Shown here piece after piece: positions 1 through 8,203 of a stretch of DNA of 64,000 bases; within the stretch, counting starts at the first letter, position 1, and each line of letters begins with the position of its first letter. This DNA is from Amycolatopsis japonica (GTDB lineage: Bacteria; Actinomycetota; Actinomycetes; Mycobacteriales; Pseudonocardiaceae), in NCBI RefSeq assembly GCF_000732925.1, contig NZ_CP008953.1:2418001-2482000 (forward strand). The letters are read 5' to 3'. Under the pieces are notes generated by a model. That model was not told the origin of the DNA, did not search any database, and saw nothing but the letters and a program-made list of their open reading frames with translations. The position numbers were made by a program, and so were the translations under genes.

Positions 1-61
1 GGAGTTCGAGATCGGTCAGGGCCAGAAGGGCCTGCAGGCCCGGCGCGTCACCGCGATCTGA
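1..61 (+). CDS. Cold-shock protein (CspA family), C-terminal fragment
   Basis: Only the last 19 codons are inside the window; the gene begins upstream. The readable residues end EFEIGQGQKGLQARRVTAI followed by TGA. The pattern FEIGQGQKGxQAxxV is the last beta strand of CspA-type OB-fold proteins, which bind single-stranded nucleic acid and act as RNA chaperones in the cytoplasm. Family proteins are about 67 residues, so roughly 48 residues are missing. Nothing can be said about its promoter or 5' leader. Confidence 0.85.
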   Translation, partial: EFEIGQGQKGLQARRVTAI

Positions 62-121
62 CTCTCCCCGACGGTCCTGGCCAGACTCCGGCGAGGGCCG
101 GCGGGGCGCCGCAGACGGAGC

Positions 122-140
122 GCCGAGTCTATTTCTCGGC
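122..140 (+). terminator. Small hairpin after the cold-shock gene
   Basis: GCCGAG (122-127) and CTCGGC (135-140) form a 6-bp stem with a 7-base loop, about 60 bases after the cold-shock stop. There is no T-run, so it is only a candidate terminator. The rest of 62-262 shows no gene. Confidence 0.3.
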
Positions 141-262
141 TGCTGCGAAGATTTCGCGCTGATTGGAGCCGTCGGCACGGGCGGTGTCAGGGTGGGTCTG
201 GAACCGCTCGTCGTCACCGCTGGTGCGCGCCCTCGGCGGGAAACTCTTTACCTGCTGCCAGG

Positions 263-1231
263 TCAAGCCTCGATCGCGCGCAGACACCGTTGCGCCTGCT
301 GTCGGAGCGCGCCTTCGAGTTCCAGCGGTCCGCTGACCAAGGTGAAGTCGGTCTGCACCGAGGTGATCATCCACACCAGGTCGGACGTCGTCGGAGCGCC
401 GAGGTGCAGGAGACAGCGGTGCTCGTCGACGGCCTCGACGGCGCCCATCCCCGGCCACACCCGGTCGGCCACAGCGTCGGCCGATTCGTGCAGTTCGACC
501 GTCGCCTGGCACGGCCAGGCGCGCGCGGAGAGCTGCTGCGCCAGGTAGGCCGCGACGTCGTCGAACGGCGGCTCGCGGGGTGTGAACCGGGCGCCGGCGG
601 GCGGCCGCGGGGTGAGGCGATCGACGCGGAAGGTGCGCCAGTCGTCGCGGTCGACGTCGAAGGCGACGAGGTACCAGTGCCTGCCGAAGTGGACCAGGCG
701 GTAGGGCTCGGCATGCCGCCGGGAGGCGCCGCCGCGCGGGCTGAGGTAGTCGAAGCGCAGGCGTTCGTGGCGGCGGCACGCGTTCGCGATGGTCATCAGC
801 GTGTCCGCAGAGATCTGCGGGCCGGGCGCCACCCCGGCGCGCACGGTCGCGGTCTGGAGTGTGTTCACCCGATGCCGAAGCCGTGACGGCAGTACCTGCT
901 CCAGTTTGGTGAGCGCGCGCAACGCCGTCTCCTCGATACCGGTGACCGAGCTGCTCGTGGCGGTGCGCAGTCCGACGGCCACCGCGACGGCTTCGTCGTC
1001 GTCGAGCAGCAGCGGTGGCAGGGACGCGCCCGCGCCGAGCCGATAGCCGGGTGTGCCTTGGAGCGCGTGCACCGGGTAGCCGAGTTCCCGCAGGCGTTCG
1101 ACGTCCCGTCGCACGGTCCGCGTGGTGACGCCGAGGCGTTCGGCCAGGTCGGTACCCGGCCAGTCGCGGTGGGTCTGCAGCAGCGACAGGAGCTTCAGCA
1201 GTCGTGCGGAGGTTTCCAGCATGGTTTTCAT
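263..1231 (-). CDS. WYL-domain transcriptional regulator (YafY/DeoR-like)
   Basis: 322 residues. An N-terminal helix-turn-helix (about 10-60, with LAERLGVTTRTVRRDVERL) is followed by a WYL sensor domain; the tripeptide itself is visible at 186-188 (WYLVAFD) with the following FRVDRL at 201-206. WYL proteins are usually DNA-binding regulators that sense nucleic-acid fragments or damage-related ligands. The ATG at 1231 gives a complete helix-turn-helix; an ATG three codons in is also possible. It is divergent from the epoxide hydrolase gene, and a perfect 10-bp inverted repeat lies between them, the usual position for an autoregulatory operator. Confidence 0.88.
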   Translation of the reverse strand: MKTMLETSARLLKLLSLLQTHRDWPGTDLAERLGVTTRTVRRDVERLRELGYPVHALQGTPGYRLGAGASLPPLLLDDDEAVAVAVGLRTATSSSVTGIEETALRALTKLEQVLPSRLRHRVNTLQTATVRAGVAPGPQISADTLMTIANACRRHERLRFDYLSPRGGASRRHAEPYRLVHFGRHWYLVAFDVDRDDWRTFRVDRLTPRPPAGARFTPREPPFDDVAAYLAQQLSARAWPCQATVELHESADAVADRVWPGMGAVEAVDEHRCLLHLGAPTTSDLVWMITSVQTDFTLVSGPLELEGALRQQAQRCLRAIEA

Positions 1232-1240
1232 TCTGCCGTT

Positions 1241-1267
1241 CGGTTAGGACCGAAGTTGTCCTAACCG
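1241..1267. promoter_or_regulatory. Perfect inverted repeat, candidate WYL-regulator operator
   Basis: CGGTTAGGAC (1241-1250) and GTCCTAACCG (1258-1267) are exact reverse complements separated by 7 bases. The site sits between the divergent WYL regulator (starts 1231) and the epoxide hydrolase (ATG 1286), only 18 bases from the latter's start, so a bound dimer would cover the start regions of both genes. The symmetry is seen directly; binding by the adjacent regulator is inferred. Confidence 0.65.
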
Positions 1268-1285
1268 GGTTCTAGCGTGGTCCTC

Positions 1286-2464
1286 ATGACACAGGACATC
1301 CACCCTTTCTCGATCGACATCCCGCAGGCGGACCTCGACGATCTCGCCACGCGTCTGGCCGCCACCCGTTGGCCGAGCGAACTGCCGGACGTCGGCTGGA
1401 GCCGGGGTGTGCCCGTCGGTTATCTCGCCGGACTCGCCGAGTACTGGCGCACCGGTTTCGACTGGCGGGCGCAGGAGGCCGCGCTCAACGCGCATCCGCA
1501 GTACGTCACCACCATCGACGGTCAGCGCCTGCACTTCCTCCACGTGCGCTCGCCGGAGCGGGACGCCACGCCGCTGGTCCTGCTGCACGGGTGGCCGGGC
1601 GGGGTGACCGACTTCCTCGACGTGATCGGGCCGCTTTCGGACCCGCGGGCGCATGGGGGAGACCCGGCTGATGCCTTCCACCTGGTGATCCCGTCCTTGC
1701 CGGGGTTCGGGTTCTCCACGCCGCTGGCCGGGCCGGGGATGAGCGCCGCGAAGATGGCGGGCCTGTTCGCCCGGCTGATGGCCGCACTCGGCTACGAGCG
1801 GTACGGCGTGCACGGCTACGACACGGGTTCGTGGGTCGCGCCGGAGATCGGCAAGCAGGATCCGGGGCACGTGCTCGGCGTGCACCTCAACGCGATGATC
1901 ACGTTCCCGATCGGCGTCGAGGGCGAACTGGACGATCTCCCCGAGGCCGACCAGCGCCGCTGGGAGTCGATGCAGGACTTCAATGACGGCTACCTGCAGT
2001 GCAACTCCAAGCGTCCGCAGACGGTGGCCTACGGCCTGCACGATTCGCCCGCCGGTCAGCTCGCGTGGATCGTGGAGAAGTTCAAGGAGCTGACGATGCC
2101 CGAAGACGCGCTGCCCGAGGAATGCGTGGATCGCGATCGCGTGCTCGCCACGGTCTCGCTGTACTGGTTCACCGGCACCGCCGGTTCGGCCGCTCAGATC
2201 TACTACGAGGAGATCTCGGCGAACGACTGGAGCGGCGGTGAATCCGGTGACTGGGGATCCGGTGACTGGAGCGGCGCTGCGGCGCCGACGGTGCCCACCG
2301 GTGTGCTCGTGTCCGAGCACGACGTGACCGTCCGTCGCTGGGCCGAGCGCGATCACCACGTCGTGCACTGGACCGAACTCGGCCACGGCGGGCACTTCCT
2401 CGCCATGGAGGCTCCCGTCGCGCTGGTCGACGACGTCCGGGTGTTCTTCCGGAAGGTGCGCTGA
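1286..2464 (+). CDS. Epoxide hydrolase (alpha/beta-hydrolase, EHN N-terminal domain)
   Basis: 392 residues. It opens with the epoxide-hydrolase N-terminal cap domain ([20 protein letters not shown]), then an alpha/beta-hydrolase core. HGWPG (101-105) is the oxyanion-hole loop, HGYDTGSW places the nucleophilic Asp at about 179, and [13 protein letters not shown] supplies the C-terminal catalytic His. These enzymes hydrolyse epoxides to diols through an aspartyl ester. A GTG three codons upstream (1277) is in frame; ATG 1286 was chosen because it lies clear of the operator. The next gene starts one base after the stop, so the two are probably co-transcribed. Confidence 0.87.
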   Translation: MTQDIHPFSIDIPQADLDDLATRLAATRWPSELPDVGWSRGVPVGYLAGLAEYWRTGFDWRAQEAALNAHPQYVTTIDGQRLHFLHVRSPERDATPLVLLHGWPGGVTDFLDVIGPLSDPRAHGGDPADAFHLVIPSLPGFGFSTPLAGPGMSAAKMAGLFARLMAALGYERYGVHGYDTGSWVAPEIGKQDPGHVLGVHLNAMITFPIGVEGELDDLPEADQRRWESMQDFNDGYLQCNSKRPQTVAYGLHDSPAGQLAWIVEKFKELTMPEDALPEECVDRDRVLATVSLYWFTGTAGSAAQIYYEEISANDWSGGESGDWGSGDWSGAAAPTVPTGVLVSEHDVTVRRWAERDHHVVHWTELGHGGHFLAMEAPVALVDDVRVFFRKVR

Positions 2465-2465
2465 C

Positions 2466-3554
2466 ATGGGCGCCCGCGGGACCGTGGTGCTGAGCCCGCG
2501 GGCGCTCAACCGCGCCCTTCTCAGCAGGCAACTTCTCCTCGGCCGTGTCGATCTCGGGGTGTCCGAGGCGACCGAGCATCTCTTCGGGCTGAACGCGCAG
2601 GACCCGGACCTCGCGTATTTCGCGCTCTGGAACCGGCTCGAACGATTCGCGATCCAGGATCTCACCGGCGCCATCGAGCGCGGTGTCCTTGTGCGGTCCA
2701 CGATGATGCGGGCCACCCAGCACCTGATGTCGGCGGCCGATTTCCGGCTTGTCCGGCCGGTGCTGGCGCCGCTGCTGCGGCGGGTGCAGCGCAACGCCTT
2801 CGGCGGCCGCACTACCGGCGTCGACCTCGTCGAGCTGGTCGCCGACGCGGCCGAGCTGCTCGACGGCGGCGTCCTCACCCGGCCCGAGCTGGGGCGGGCG
2901 CTCGCGCGAACCCGGCCGGGCGCCGACGCGCAGGCACTCGGCTGGACCGTGCAGTACCTGCTCGCGCTGGTGCACCCCGCCCCGAGCGGAACGTGGGGCA
3001 AACGCGGCGCAACCCCGTTCGCCGTCTTTCCCGGTGTACCCGAAACCGCCACCGCCGACGACGTGCGCGAGCTGATCCGGCGCTACCTCGCCGCGTTCGG
3101 GCCGGCCACCGTCGCCGACGCCCGGACCTGGTCCGGGGTGAGTGGACTGCGTGAGGTCTTCGAGCAGCTGCGGCCGGAACTGCGGACATACACCGACGAA
3201 GCGGGGCGCGAGCTGTTCGACCTGCCGGACCACGAGATCCCATCGCCGGACGTGCCCGCGCCCGTTCGGCTCCTCGCGGAGTTCGACGCGACCCTGCTCG
3301 CCCACGCCGACCGCACGCGGGTGATGACCGAGCCGATCCGGCGTCAGGTCTGCCAGGGCGCGGCGGTCGCGGCCACCGTGCTCGTCGACGGCACGGTGGC
3401 CGCGACCTGGACGAAGGACCGCACAGGTGCGCTCACCGTCGTACCGCTGCGCTCGATCTCCTCTACCGACCGAGAAGCCATCGAAGCCGAAGCTCTACGG
3501 CTACTGGAGTTCGCCGCTCCCGACGCCGTTCACGACGTCCGGTTCAGCGAATAG
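2466..3554 (+). CDS. Winged-helix DNA-binding protein of the AlkZ/YcaQ (HTH_42) superfamily
   Basis: 362 residues, ATG one base after the epoxide hydrolase stop. The motif FGLNAQDPDLAYFALWNRL near 40-58 and the following LVRSTMMRATQHL are typical of the HTH_42 superfamily, three tandem winged helices that include DNA glycosylases removing bulky or cross-linking alkyl adducts (AlkZ, YcaQ/AlkX). In characterised glycosylases a Q-x-Q or Q-x-D motif at this spot is catalytic; here it reads N43-A-Q45. Glycosylase activity is therefore uncertain and it may be a non-catalytic DNA-binding relative. Pairing with an epoxide hydrolase suggests defence against epoxide or alkylating compounds (inference). 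Confidence 0.8.
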   Translation: MGARGTVVLSPRALNRALLSRQLLLGRVDLGVSEATEHLFGLNAQDPDLAYFALWNRLERFAIQDLTGAIERGVLVRSTMMRATQHLMSAADFRLVRPVLAPLLRRVQRNAFGGRTTGVDLVELVADAAELLDGGVLTRPELGRALARTRPGADAQALGWTVQYLLALVHPAPSGTWGKRGATPFAVFPGVPETATADDVRELIRRYLAAFGPATVADARTWSGVSGLREVFEQLRPELRTYTDEAGRELFDLPDHEIPSPDVPAPVRLLAEFDATLLAHADRTRVMTEPIRRQVCQGAAVAATVLVDGTVAATWTKDRTGALTVVPLRSISSTDREAIEAEALRLLEFAAPDAVHDVRFSE

Positions 3555-3592
3555 CCCACAGACGAGGAAATGCCAAGAGTTTGAGACTGATC

Positions 3593-3742
3593 ATGGTGAC
3601 GCCACAGTGCGACAACGGTTTCTCCCTGACCGGGCAGGACCCCGATTCCCTGCCCTACGAGGTGTACACGCCCGACGAGTTCTTCGTCCTCGTCGACGGC
3701 CGGGCCGGGCCGGCGGGCGCGCCGATCTGGCCGGCCCGCTGA
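3593..3742 (+). CDS. Possible 49-residue ORF, unrecognised
   Basis: ATG 3593 to TGA 3740-3742, beginning MVTPQCDNGFSLTGQDP and containing YEVYTPDEFFVLVDG. The composition looks more protein-like than random frames nearby, but no ribosome-binding site is obvious and the reading frame ends abruptly. It may be the front of a decayed gene. I do not recognise a family. Confidence 0.2.
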   Translation: MVTPQCDNGFSLTGQDPDSLPYEVYTPDEFFVLVDGRAGPAGAPIWPAR

Positions 3743-4502
3743 TCGATGCCGGATGTCCCGTTTTCGCCGAGCGAGTCCGCAACCACCAAGGGCAGCTGTC
3801 CTTGATGGCTGCCGGCCCGACCCCGGGAATAACGCCGCTCCCGATGTTCAGCCACGGCGACAGGGAGTCGTAAAGCCCTGCTTAGCCTGCCGTGTCGTCG
3901 CCGTGAACGGCGAGCCGCGCGGTGCCGCCGTGCAGGCCGAAGTGTCGACCTGGTGCTGGGCTTCGCCTCGGTCGCTGCCATGGACACGAAGCCAGCATCC
4001 CGAACGCGGTTCCTGACCGGTTCGCCCCGCGCCGAATCGGAGCGCGAATTGGCGTCCGTGGATGTAGGAGGCGTAGGCGGCGCCGAGGGCGACGGCCGAC
4101 TCGTGGGACCTCGACGGTGGCGGAAAGTCGCAGTTCAGGAGGTCTGTCAGCTTGGGTGGAAGCTGCTCGTACCTCGTCGGGGGTACGTACGGCTAAAGCG
4201 TCGATCATTTCGATCGGCGCTTTTCGCTATTTCGGGAGCAGAAATGGCGTCTGTGATCCTTTCTCCAGCTTCCGCTATCGCGGTCACTTGATCTGCCGGC
4301 GGTATTAACCCCGATCGTCACGACGCCACCGAGACCGTTCAGCTGCACGGTGAGCCGCGTCACCTCGAAGCGAGCTGTCGTGGGAGACGCCCGCGATCCT
4401 CGGCGCGCGCTCGCGCGGCGGTCAGGTCCGAGTGCCAGGACCGCACGATGGTGGTGAAGGGAAGTCCATAGAGGAGAGTGTCGTCAATCAGCGATTGAAA
4501 CA
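3743..4502. other. Non-coding or decayed stretch
   Basis: About 760 bases without a convincing gene on either strand. Open frames here are arginine- and proline-rich, lack start signals and match nothing I know. The stretch has somewhat lower GC towards 4200-4310 and ends with the leader of the TetR gene. It may be a gene remnant or an acquired fragment; there are no visible terminal repeats. Confidence 0.4.
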
Positions 4503-5102
4503 GTGATGGAACTGTGGTGTGCTGCGAAGGTGCCTCGTATCGACGACACCACCCGCGAGCGGTTGCTGACCGTTGCCGAGCGGCTGCTCCTGGAATCCGG
4601 CTACGACGCCGTGTCGGCCCGTGCGATCAACAGCGCGGCGGGGATGAACCCGGCCGCGGTGCATTACCACTTCGGATCGAAGGACGCGCTGATCGCCGCT
4701 CTGCTGGAGACGCGGCTCGCACCGGTGTGGCAGCGGCGGCTGGACGAGCTCGCCGAACGCGGGCGGGCAGGCTGGGTGCCCACGGTGCCCGAGCTGGTCG
4801 ATCTCGTCGTGAACCCCTTCGTCGAGCTGGCGGCGGATCCGGTCGGGCGGCTGCGGTTGCGGTTGCTGGCCATGGTCGTGCTGGAGCGGAAGGAGCCGGT
4901 GTGGACCTCGCGATGGTTCGGGCTGAGGCCCTGGATCGAGCTGCTTCGGGAAGCACGGCCGGAGCTGTCGAAGACGGAGGCGGCGCAGCGTTGGCTGCTC
5001 GCTTTCGGGCTGGTGTTGCAGTTCTTCGGCGACGGGATGCCGGCTGAAGTGCCGGTCGGGACCCTGCGCGCCTTCGTCACGGCGGGATTGGCGGAGTCAT
5101 GA
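4503..5102 (+). CDS. TetR/AcrR-family transcriptional regulator
   Basis: 199 residues from GTG 4503. The N-terminal tetR helix-turn-helix is clear (RLLLESGYDAVSARAINSAA, then MNPAAVHYHFGSKDALIAALL). The C-terminal ligand domain ends FVTAGLAES. The start is ambiguous: GTG 4503, ATG 4506 or GTG 4530 (giving VPRIDDTTRERLL); the last fits family length best but has no strong ribosome-binding site. It overlaps the next gene by four bases (ATGA at 5099-5102), so the oxidoreductase is translationally coupled to it and is its likely target or effector enzyme. Confidence 0.88.
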   Translation: MMELWCAAKVPRIDDTTRERLLTVAERLLLESGYDAVSARAINSAAGMNPAAVHYHFGSKDALIAALLETRLAPVWQRRLDELAERGRAGWVPTVPELVDLVVNPFVELAADPVGRLRLRLLAMVVLERKEPVWTSRWFGLRPWIELLREARPELSKTEAAQRWLLAFGLVLQFFGDGMPAEVPVGTLRAFVTAGLAES

Positions 5103-6268
5103 CCGATGTGTTCGCGCCCGCGCGGCTGGGGCCGGTACGGCTGCGCAATCGGATCATCAAGGCCGCGACCTTCGAAGGGGTCACGCCGGACGCCGTGGTC
5201 ACCGACCGGCTGATCGAGTTCCATCGCACGGTGGCCCGCGGTGGCGTGGGAATGACGACCGTCGCCTACTGCGCGGTCTCCCCGGAGGGCCGGACGGACC
5301 GGCACCAGATCTGGATGCGGGAGGAGGCGTTGCCCGGGTTGCGACGGCTCACCGAGGCGGTGCACGCCGAGGGCGCGGCGGTCAGTGCGCAGATCGGGCA
5401 TGCGGGCCCGGTCGCGAACGCGGCGTCGAACCGCTCGCCCGCGCTGGCGCCGGGGCGGTTCCCGAACCCACAGGGCATGCGGATGACCCGGGCGGCCACC
5501 TCGGAAGATCTTGATCGGATCGTGGACGCGCACGCCACGGCCGCGCGGTTGGCGATCGAGGCGGGCTTCGACGCCGTCGAGATCCACTTCGGACACAACT
5601 ACCTGGTCAGCTCGTTCCTCAGTCCGCGGTTGAATCGCAGGCGGGACTCCTACGGCGGGCCGTTGGAGAATCGTGCCCGGCTCGCGCTGGAGATCGCGCG
5701 GGCCGTCCGCGACGCGGTCGGCGACCGGATCGGGGTGACGGCGAAGCTCAATATGGACGACGGGGTGCCGGGCGGGTTCTGGCTCGACGAGAGCCTGCAG
5801 GTCGCGCGGTGGCTCGAGGAGGACGGATCACTCGACGCGCTGGAACTGACGGCGGGTAGTTCGCTGCTGAACCCGATGTACCTGTTCACCGGGGACGCGC
5901 CGATCCGGGAGTTCGCCGCACGGTTCCCGAGGCCGATGCGGTGGGGCGTCCGAGCCGCCGGCGGCGCTTTCCTGCGTCGCTATCCGTTTCAGGAGGCCTA
6001 TCTGCTCGATCGGGCGCGCCAGTTCCGCGCGGCGGTGGACCTGCCGCTGATCCTGCTCGGTGGGATCACGCGGCTGGAGACGATGGAGCGGGCGATGGCG
6101 GACGGTTTCGCGTTCGTCGCGATGGCGCGGGCGCTGCTGCGAGAACCGGATCTGCCGCTGCGGCTCCGGGACGGCGCCAGATCCTTGTGCGTCCACTGCA
6201 ACAAATGCATGCCGACGATCTACCGCGGCACGCGTTGTGTGCTGGAGGCAGGCCCGGAATCCGGATGA
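5099..6268 (+). CDS. NADH:flavin oxidoreductase, old yellow enzyme family
   Basis: 389 residues, a FMN-binding TIM barrel. Family motifs in order: FAPARLGPVRLRNRIIKAA at the N-terminus, IHFGHNYLVSSFLSP then DSYGGPLENRARL in the middle, and LLGGITRLETMERAMADG near the end of the barrel. The C-terminal CVHCNKC followed by RGTRC resembles the iron-sulfur cysteine cluster of 2,4-dienoyl-CoA reductase and xenobiotic reductase relatives, but the extra flavodoxin-like domains of those long proteins are absent. It would reduce an activated alkene or xenobiotic with NAD(P)H. It is coupled to the upstream TetR gene by an ATGA overlap. Confidence 0.88.
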   Translation: MTDVFAPARLGPVRLRNRIIKAATFEGVTPDAVVTDRLIEFHRTVARGGVGMTTVAYCAVSPEGRTDRHQIWMREEALPGLRRLTEAVHAEGAAVSAQIGHAGPVANAASNRSPALAPGRFPNPQGMRMTRAATSEDLDRIVDAHATAARLAIEAGFDAVEIHFGHNYLVSSFLSPRLNRRRDSYGGPLENRARLALEIARAVRDAVGDRIGVTAKLNMDDGVPGGFWLDESLQVARWLEEDGSLDALELTAGSSLLNPMYLFTGDAPIREFAARFPRPMRWGVRAAGGAFLRRYPFQEAYLLDRARQFRAAVDLPLILLGGITRLETMERAMADGFAFVAMARALLREPDLPLRLRDGARSLCVHCNKCMPTIYRGTRCVLEAGPESG

Positions 6269-6340
6269 AGCGGGTGATCGTCGCCGACGTGAACGACGCC
6301 CGGACCGGCGACTGACCGCGAGTAGCCCAGGCGAAGAGTG

Positions 6341-6778
6341 TCAGCGCGTCAGCCAGACGGTGCTGTAGGGCTGGAGAAGAGTCGCTTCTCCGGACGCCAC
6401 CGCCGGAACAGAGAACTCGCGCACCGCGCCCCACGCGGATCGCACGGTGACGAACCGCGCGCTGAGATTGACGACGCATACTCCGCTCCCTCGCTGCCAG
6501 GCGACGACCAGAGGGTCTCCCGCGAAGGAATTCGGAGCGGCGAGGACGGCCAGCCGCGCGGCCGAGTAGAGCTGCCGCGATAGTGACGACAAAGCCGAAG
6601 ATTCAAGGAATTCCCACAGCGCCCTGACTGGTATCTCGTCGGGTTCCTCGTAAGGCTCGTCATATGGATACGGCTCGATCAGGGTGCGGAGACGATCCGC
6701 CAGATCGATGGCGTGCGCCGTGATCGTCGCCGGCTCGACGACCAGGGTGAAGATGGGATCAAAGGACGCCGGGATCAT
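6341..6778 (-). CDS. Hypothetical protein, 145 residues
   Basis: ATG 6778, beginning MIPASFDPIFTLVVEPATI. The first half has an acidic, tyrosine-rich loop (IEPYPYDEPYEEPDEIPVRAL) around residues 34-54; the second half is predicted beta strand (VCVVNLSARFVTVRSA). The C-terminal strands and the ending LLQPYSTVWLTR resemble the all-beta tail of some glycoside hydrolases, but that is a weak impression. No signal peptide or membrane segment. It is a stand-alone gene convergent with the oxidoreductase. Function unknown. Confidence 0.5.
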   Translation of the reverse strand: MIPASFDPIFTLVVEPATITAHAIDLADRLRTLIEPYPYDEPYEEPDEIPVRALWEFLESSALSSLSRQLYSAARLAVLAAPNSFAGDPLVVAWQRGSGVCVVNLSARFVTVRSAWGAVREFSVPAVASGEATLLQPYSTVWLTR

Positions 6779-7209
6779 CGCCTCCGATGGCCTCCGGAGC
6801 GGCTGTGCACGACATATGCGCGGGAGACATTACGATTTTCCTTGTTCATGTGCCCCAGTCTTGGCGATGGGGAAGACACTGACCAGTCTGCCGATCGATG
6901 GAATTTCCGGAGAAGCGGTTATCTATAACCCGATCGGCGCGGAATGGATGGGGAGATCACGTTTCACTCGGAAGCGAACAATCAGTAGCTCATTCAGAGC
7001 TTTCATTGAGATGACCTGGGTTGTCCGGCCGCCCTGTTCGTCCTGGCCGGTGACTTCAGCGGGTGGCGGACGCCGGTGGTCAGCGCAGGCCGATCACCCG
7101 AACGTGTTGCGGTGGGCACCTATCCCTTCGGCGGCCGGTGCCGAATACCCCGCAAGAAGCCGGCCCGTGCCGAGGACCGGTTTGTCCACAGAGCAGCTGG
7201 AGTGACTTC
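6779..7209. other. Intergenic stretch upstream of the fasciclin gene
   Basis: About 430 bases with no supported gene. GC falls noticeably between roughly 6820 and 7010, with short AT-rich blocks such as TTATCTATAA near 6919, a plausible promoter region for the exported fasciclin lipoprotein. An open frame that crosses it has no coding character. Confidence 0.4.
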
Positions 7210-7884
7210 GTGAGCAAGCTTCGTGTCGCAGGTGTCGGTTTGACGGCGGTCGCCGCCCTGGCCTTGTCCGCCTGCGGCGGGGACGACACCGCCTCCTCCG
7301 GCGGCAGCACCAGCTCGATGGCCCCGTCCGGTTCGGCTCCGATGTCGAGTTCCGGTTCGACAGGTTCGCCGGACGGGGTGACCACGAACGCCGATGTGTT
7401 CGGCCCGGCCTGTTCGCAGCTGCCGCAGGGCAGTGCGCCGGGTTCGCTGGACTCGATGGGCCCGCAGCCGGTCGCCAGCGCCGCCTCGACCAACCCGCTG
7501 CTGACCAAGCTGGTCGCCGCGGTGAAGGCCACCAACCTGGTGGACACGCTCAACAGCCAGCAGGCCATCACCGTGTTCGCCCCGGCGGACCCGGCCTTCG
7601 AAGCCTTGGGCGAGGCCAAGTTCACCGAGCTGGCCGGCAAGCCGGACCAGCTGGCTCCGATCCTGCAGTACCACGTCGTCGGCAAGCGTTACGACGCCAA
7701 GGGGCTCGCCACCGCCGGTTCGGTCGAAACCCTCAACACCGCGGGCGGGCCCGTGAAGATCGAGGGTACCGGCGAGAACATGACCGTCAACGGCGCGAAG
7801 ATCCTGTGCGGCAACATCCCCACCAAGAACGCCACCGTCTTCGTCATCGACAAGGTTCTGACCCCGGGCACCGACAGGAACTAG
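7210..7884 (+). CDS. Fasciclin-domain lipoprotein
   Basis: 224 residues from GTG 7210, chosen because it gives an intact lipoprotein signal: basic start, hydrophobic core, lipobox LSAC with the lipidated Cys at 22. A Ser/Gly/Met-rich linker (23-55) is followed by one fasciclin (FAS1) domain containing [19 protein letters not shown] and LQYHVVG, the H1 and H2 type motifs. Such proteins are anchored outside the membrane and mediate adhesion or surface interactions; the family includes the mycobacterial antigen MPT70/83. Cysteines at about 77 and 199 could form a disulfide. A hairpin follows the stop. Confidence 0.9.
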   Translation: MSKLRVAGVGLTAVAALALSACGGDDTASSGGSTSSMAPSGSAPMSSSGSTGSPDGVTTNADVFGPACSQLPQGSAPGSLDSMGPQPVASAASTNPLLTKLVAAVKATNLVDTLNSQQAITVFAPADPAFEALGEAKFTELAGKPDQLAPILQYHVVGKRYDAKGLATAGSVETLNTAGGPVKIEGTGENMTVNGAKILCGNIPTKNATVFVIDKVLTPGTDRN

Positions 7885-7892
7885 GGATTCGT

Positions 7893-7927
7893 CCGGGCCA
7901 CGTTGTGCTTCCTTGCGGGTGGCCCGG
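7893..7927 (+). terminator. Hairpin after the fasciclin gene
   Basis: CCGGGCCAC (7893-7901) and GTGGCCCGG (7919-7927) pair over 9 bp with a 17-base loop, starting nine bases after the fasciclin stop. No T-run, as is common for actinobacterial terminators. Confidence 0.6.
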
Positions 7928-8203
7928 TCGCCGTGGCCGCCGTGGCTGAAACGACCCCTCCGGTCACGGCGGCCACACTTCTGCCCACAGCGCCTGTTCT
8001 GGCGCTCGTGGCTCACCTTCGCGGCGGAAATCGGGCCTCCGTCGCCGGGGGCGCCGGAAACCGGTGTCATTCCATCGTATGACGGGCCAAGCTGGCCGGG
8101 TCCCGGGCACGAAAGCACTGCGTCCGCGAAAACAACCTCGCCCGACCGGCGGGGTACGCCCGATGTCGTGCGTGGCAGGACACGGGCGGGAAGGAGATCG
8201 CTC
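7928..8203 (+). promoter_or_regulatory. Leader region of the ferritin-like gene
   Basis: No gene is seen here. GGAAACC (8056-8062) followed 13 bases later by CGTAT (8076-8080) loosely resembles an ECF-sigma promoter (GGAAC/CGT type), with shorter spacing than usual. An open frame continuous with the downstream gene crosses the region but lacks coding character. Confidence 0.3.

Noticed and set aside
1244..3305. Very long minus-strand open frames opposite the epoxide hydrolase and HTH_42 genes
   Set aside because: Shadow frames produced by high third-position GC; the plus-strand genes carry the catalytic and family motifs.
3953..4291. 112-codon plus-strand open frame and several antisense frames in 3743-4502
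   Set aside because: They are rich in Arg and Pro, have no start signal, and match no family; typical of random high-GC open frames.
6684..7205. 173-codon plus-strand open frame upstream of the fasciclin gene
   Set aside because: It has no ribosome-binding site or recognisable motif, and part of it is antisense to the 145-residue gene.
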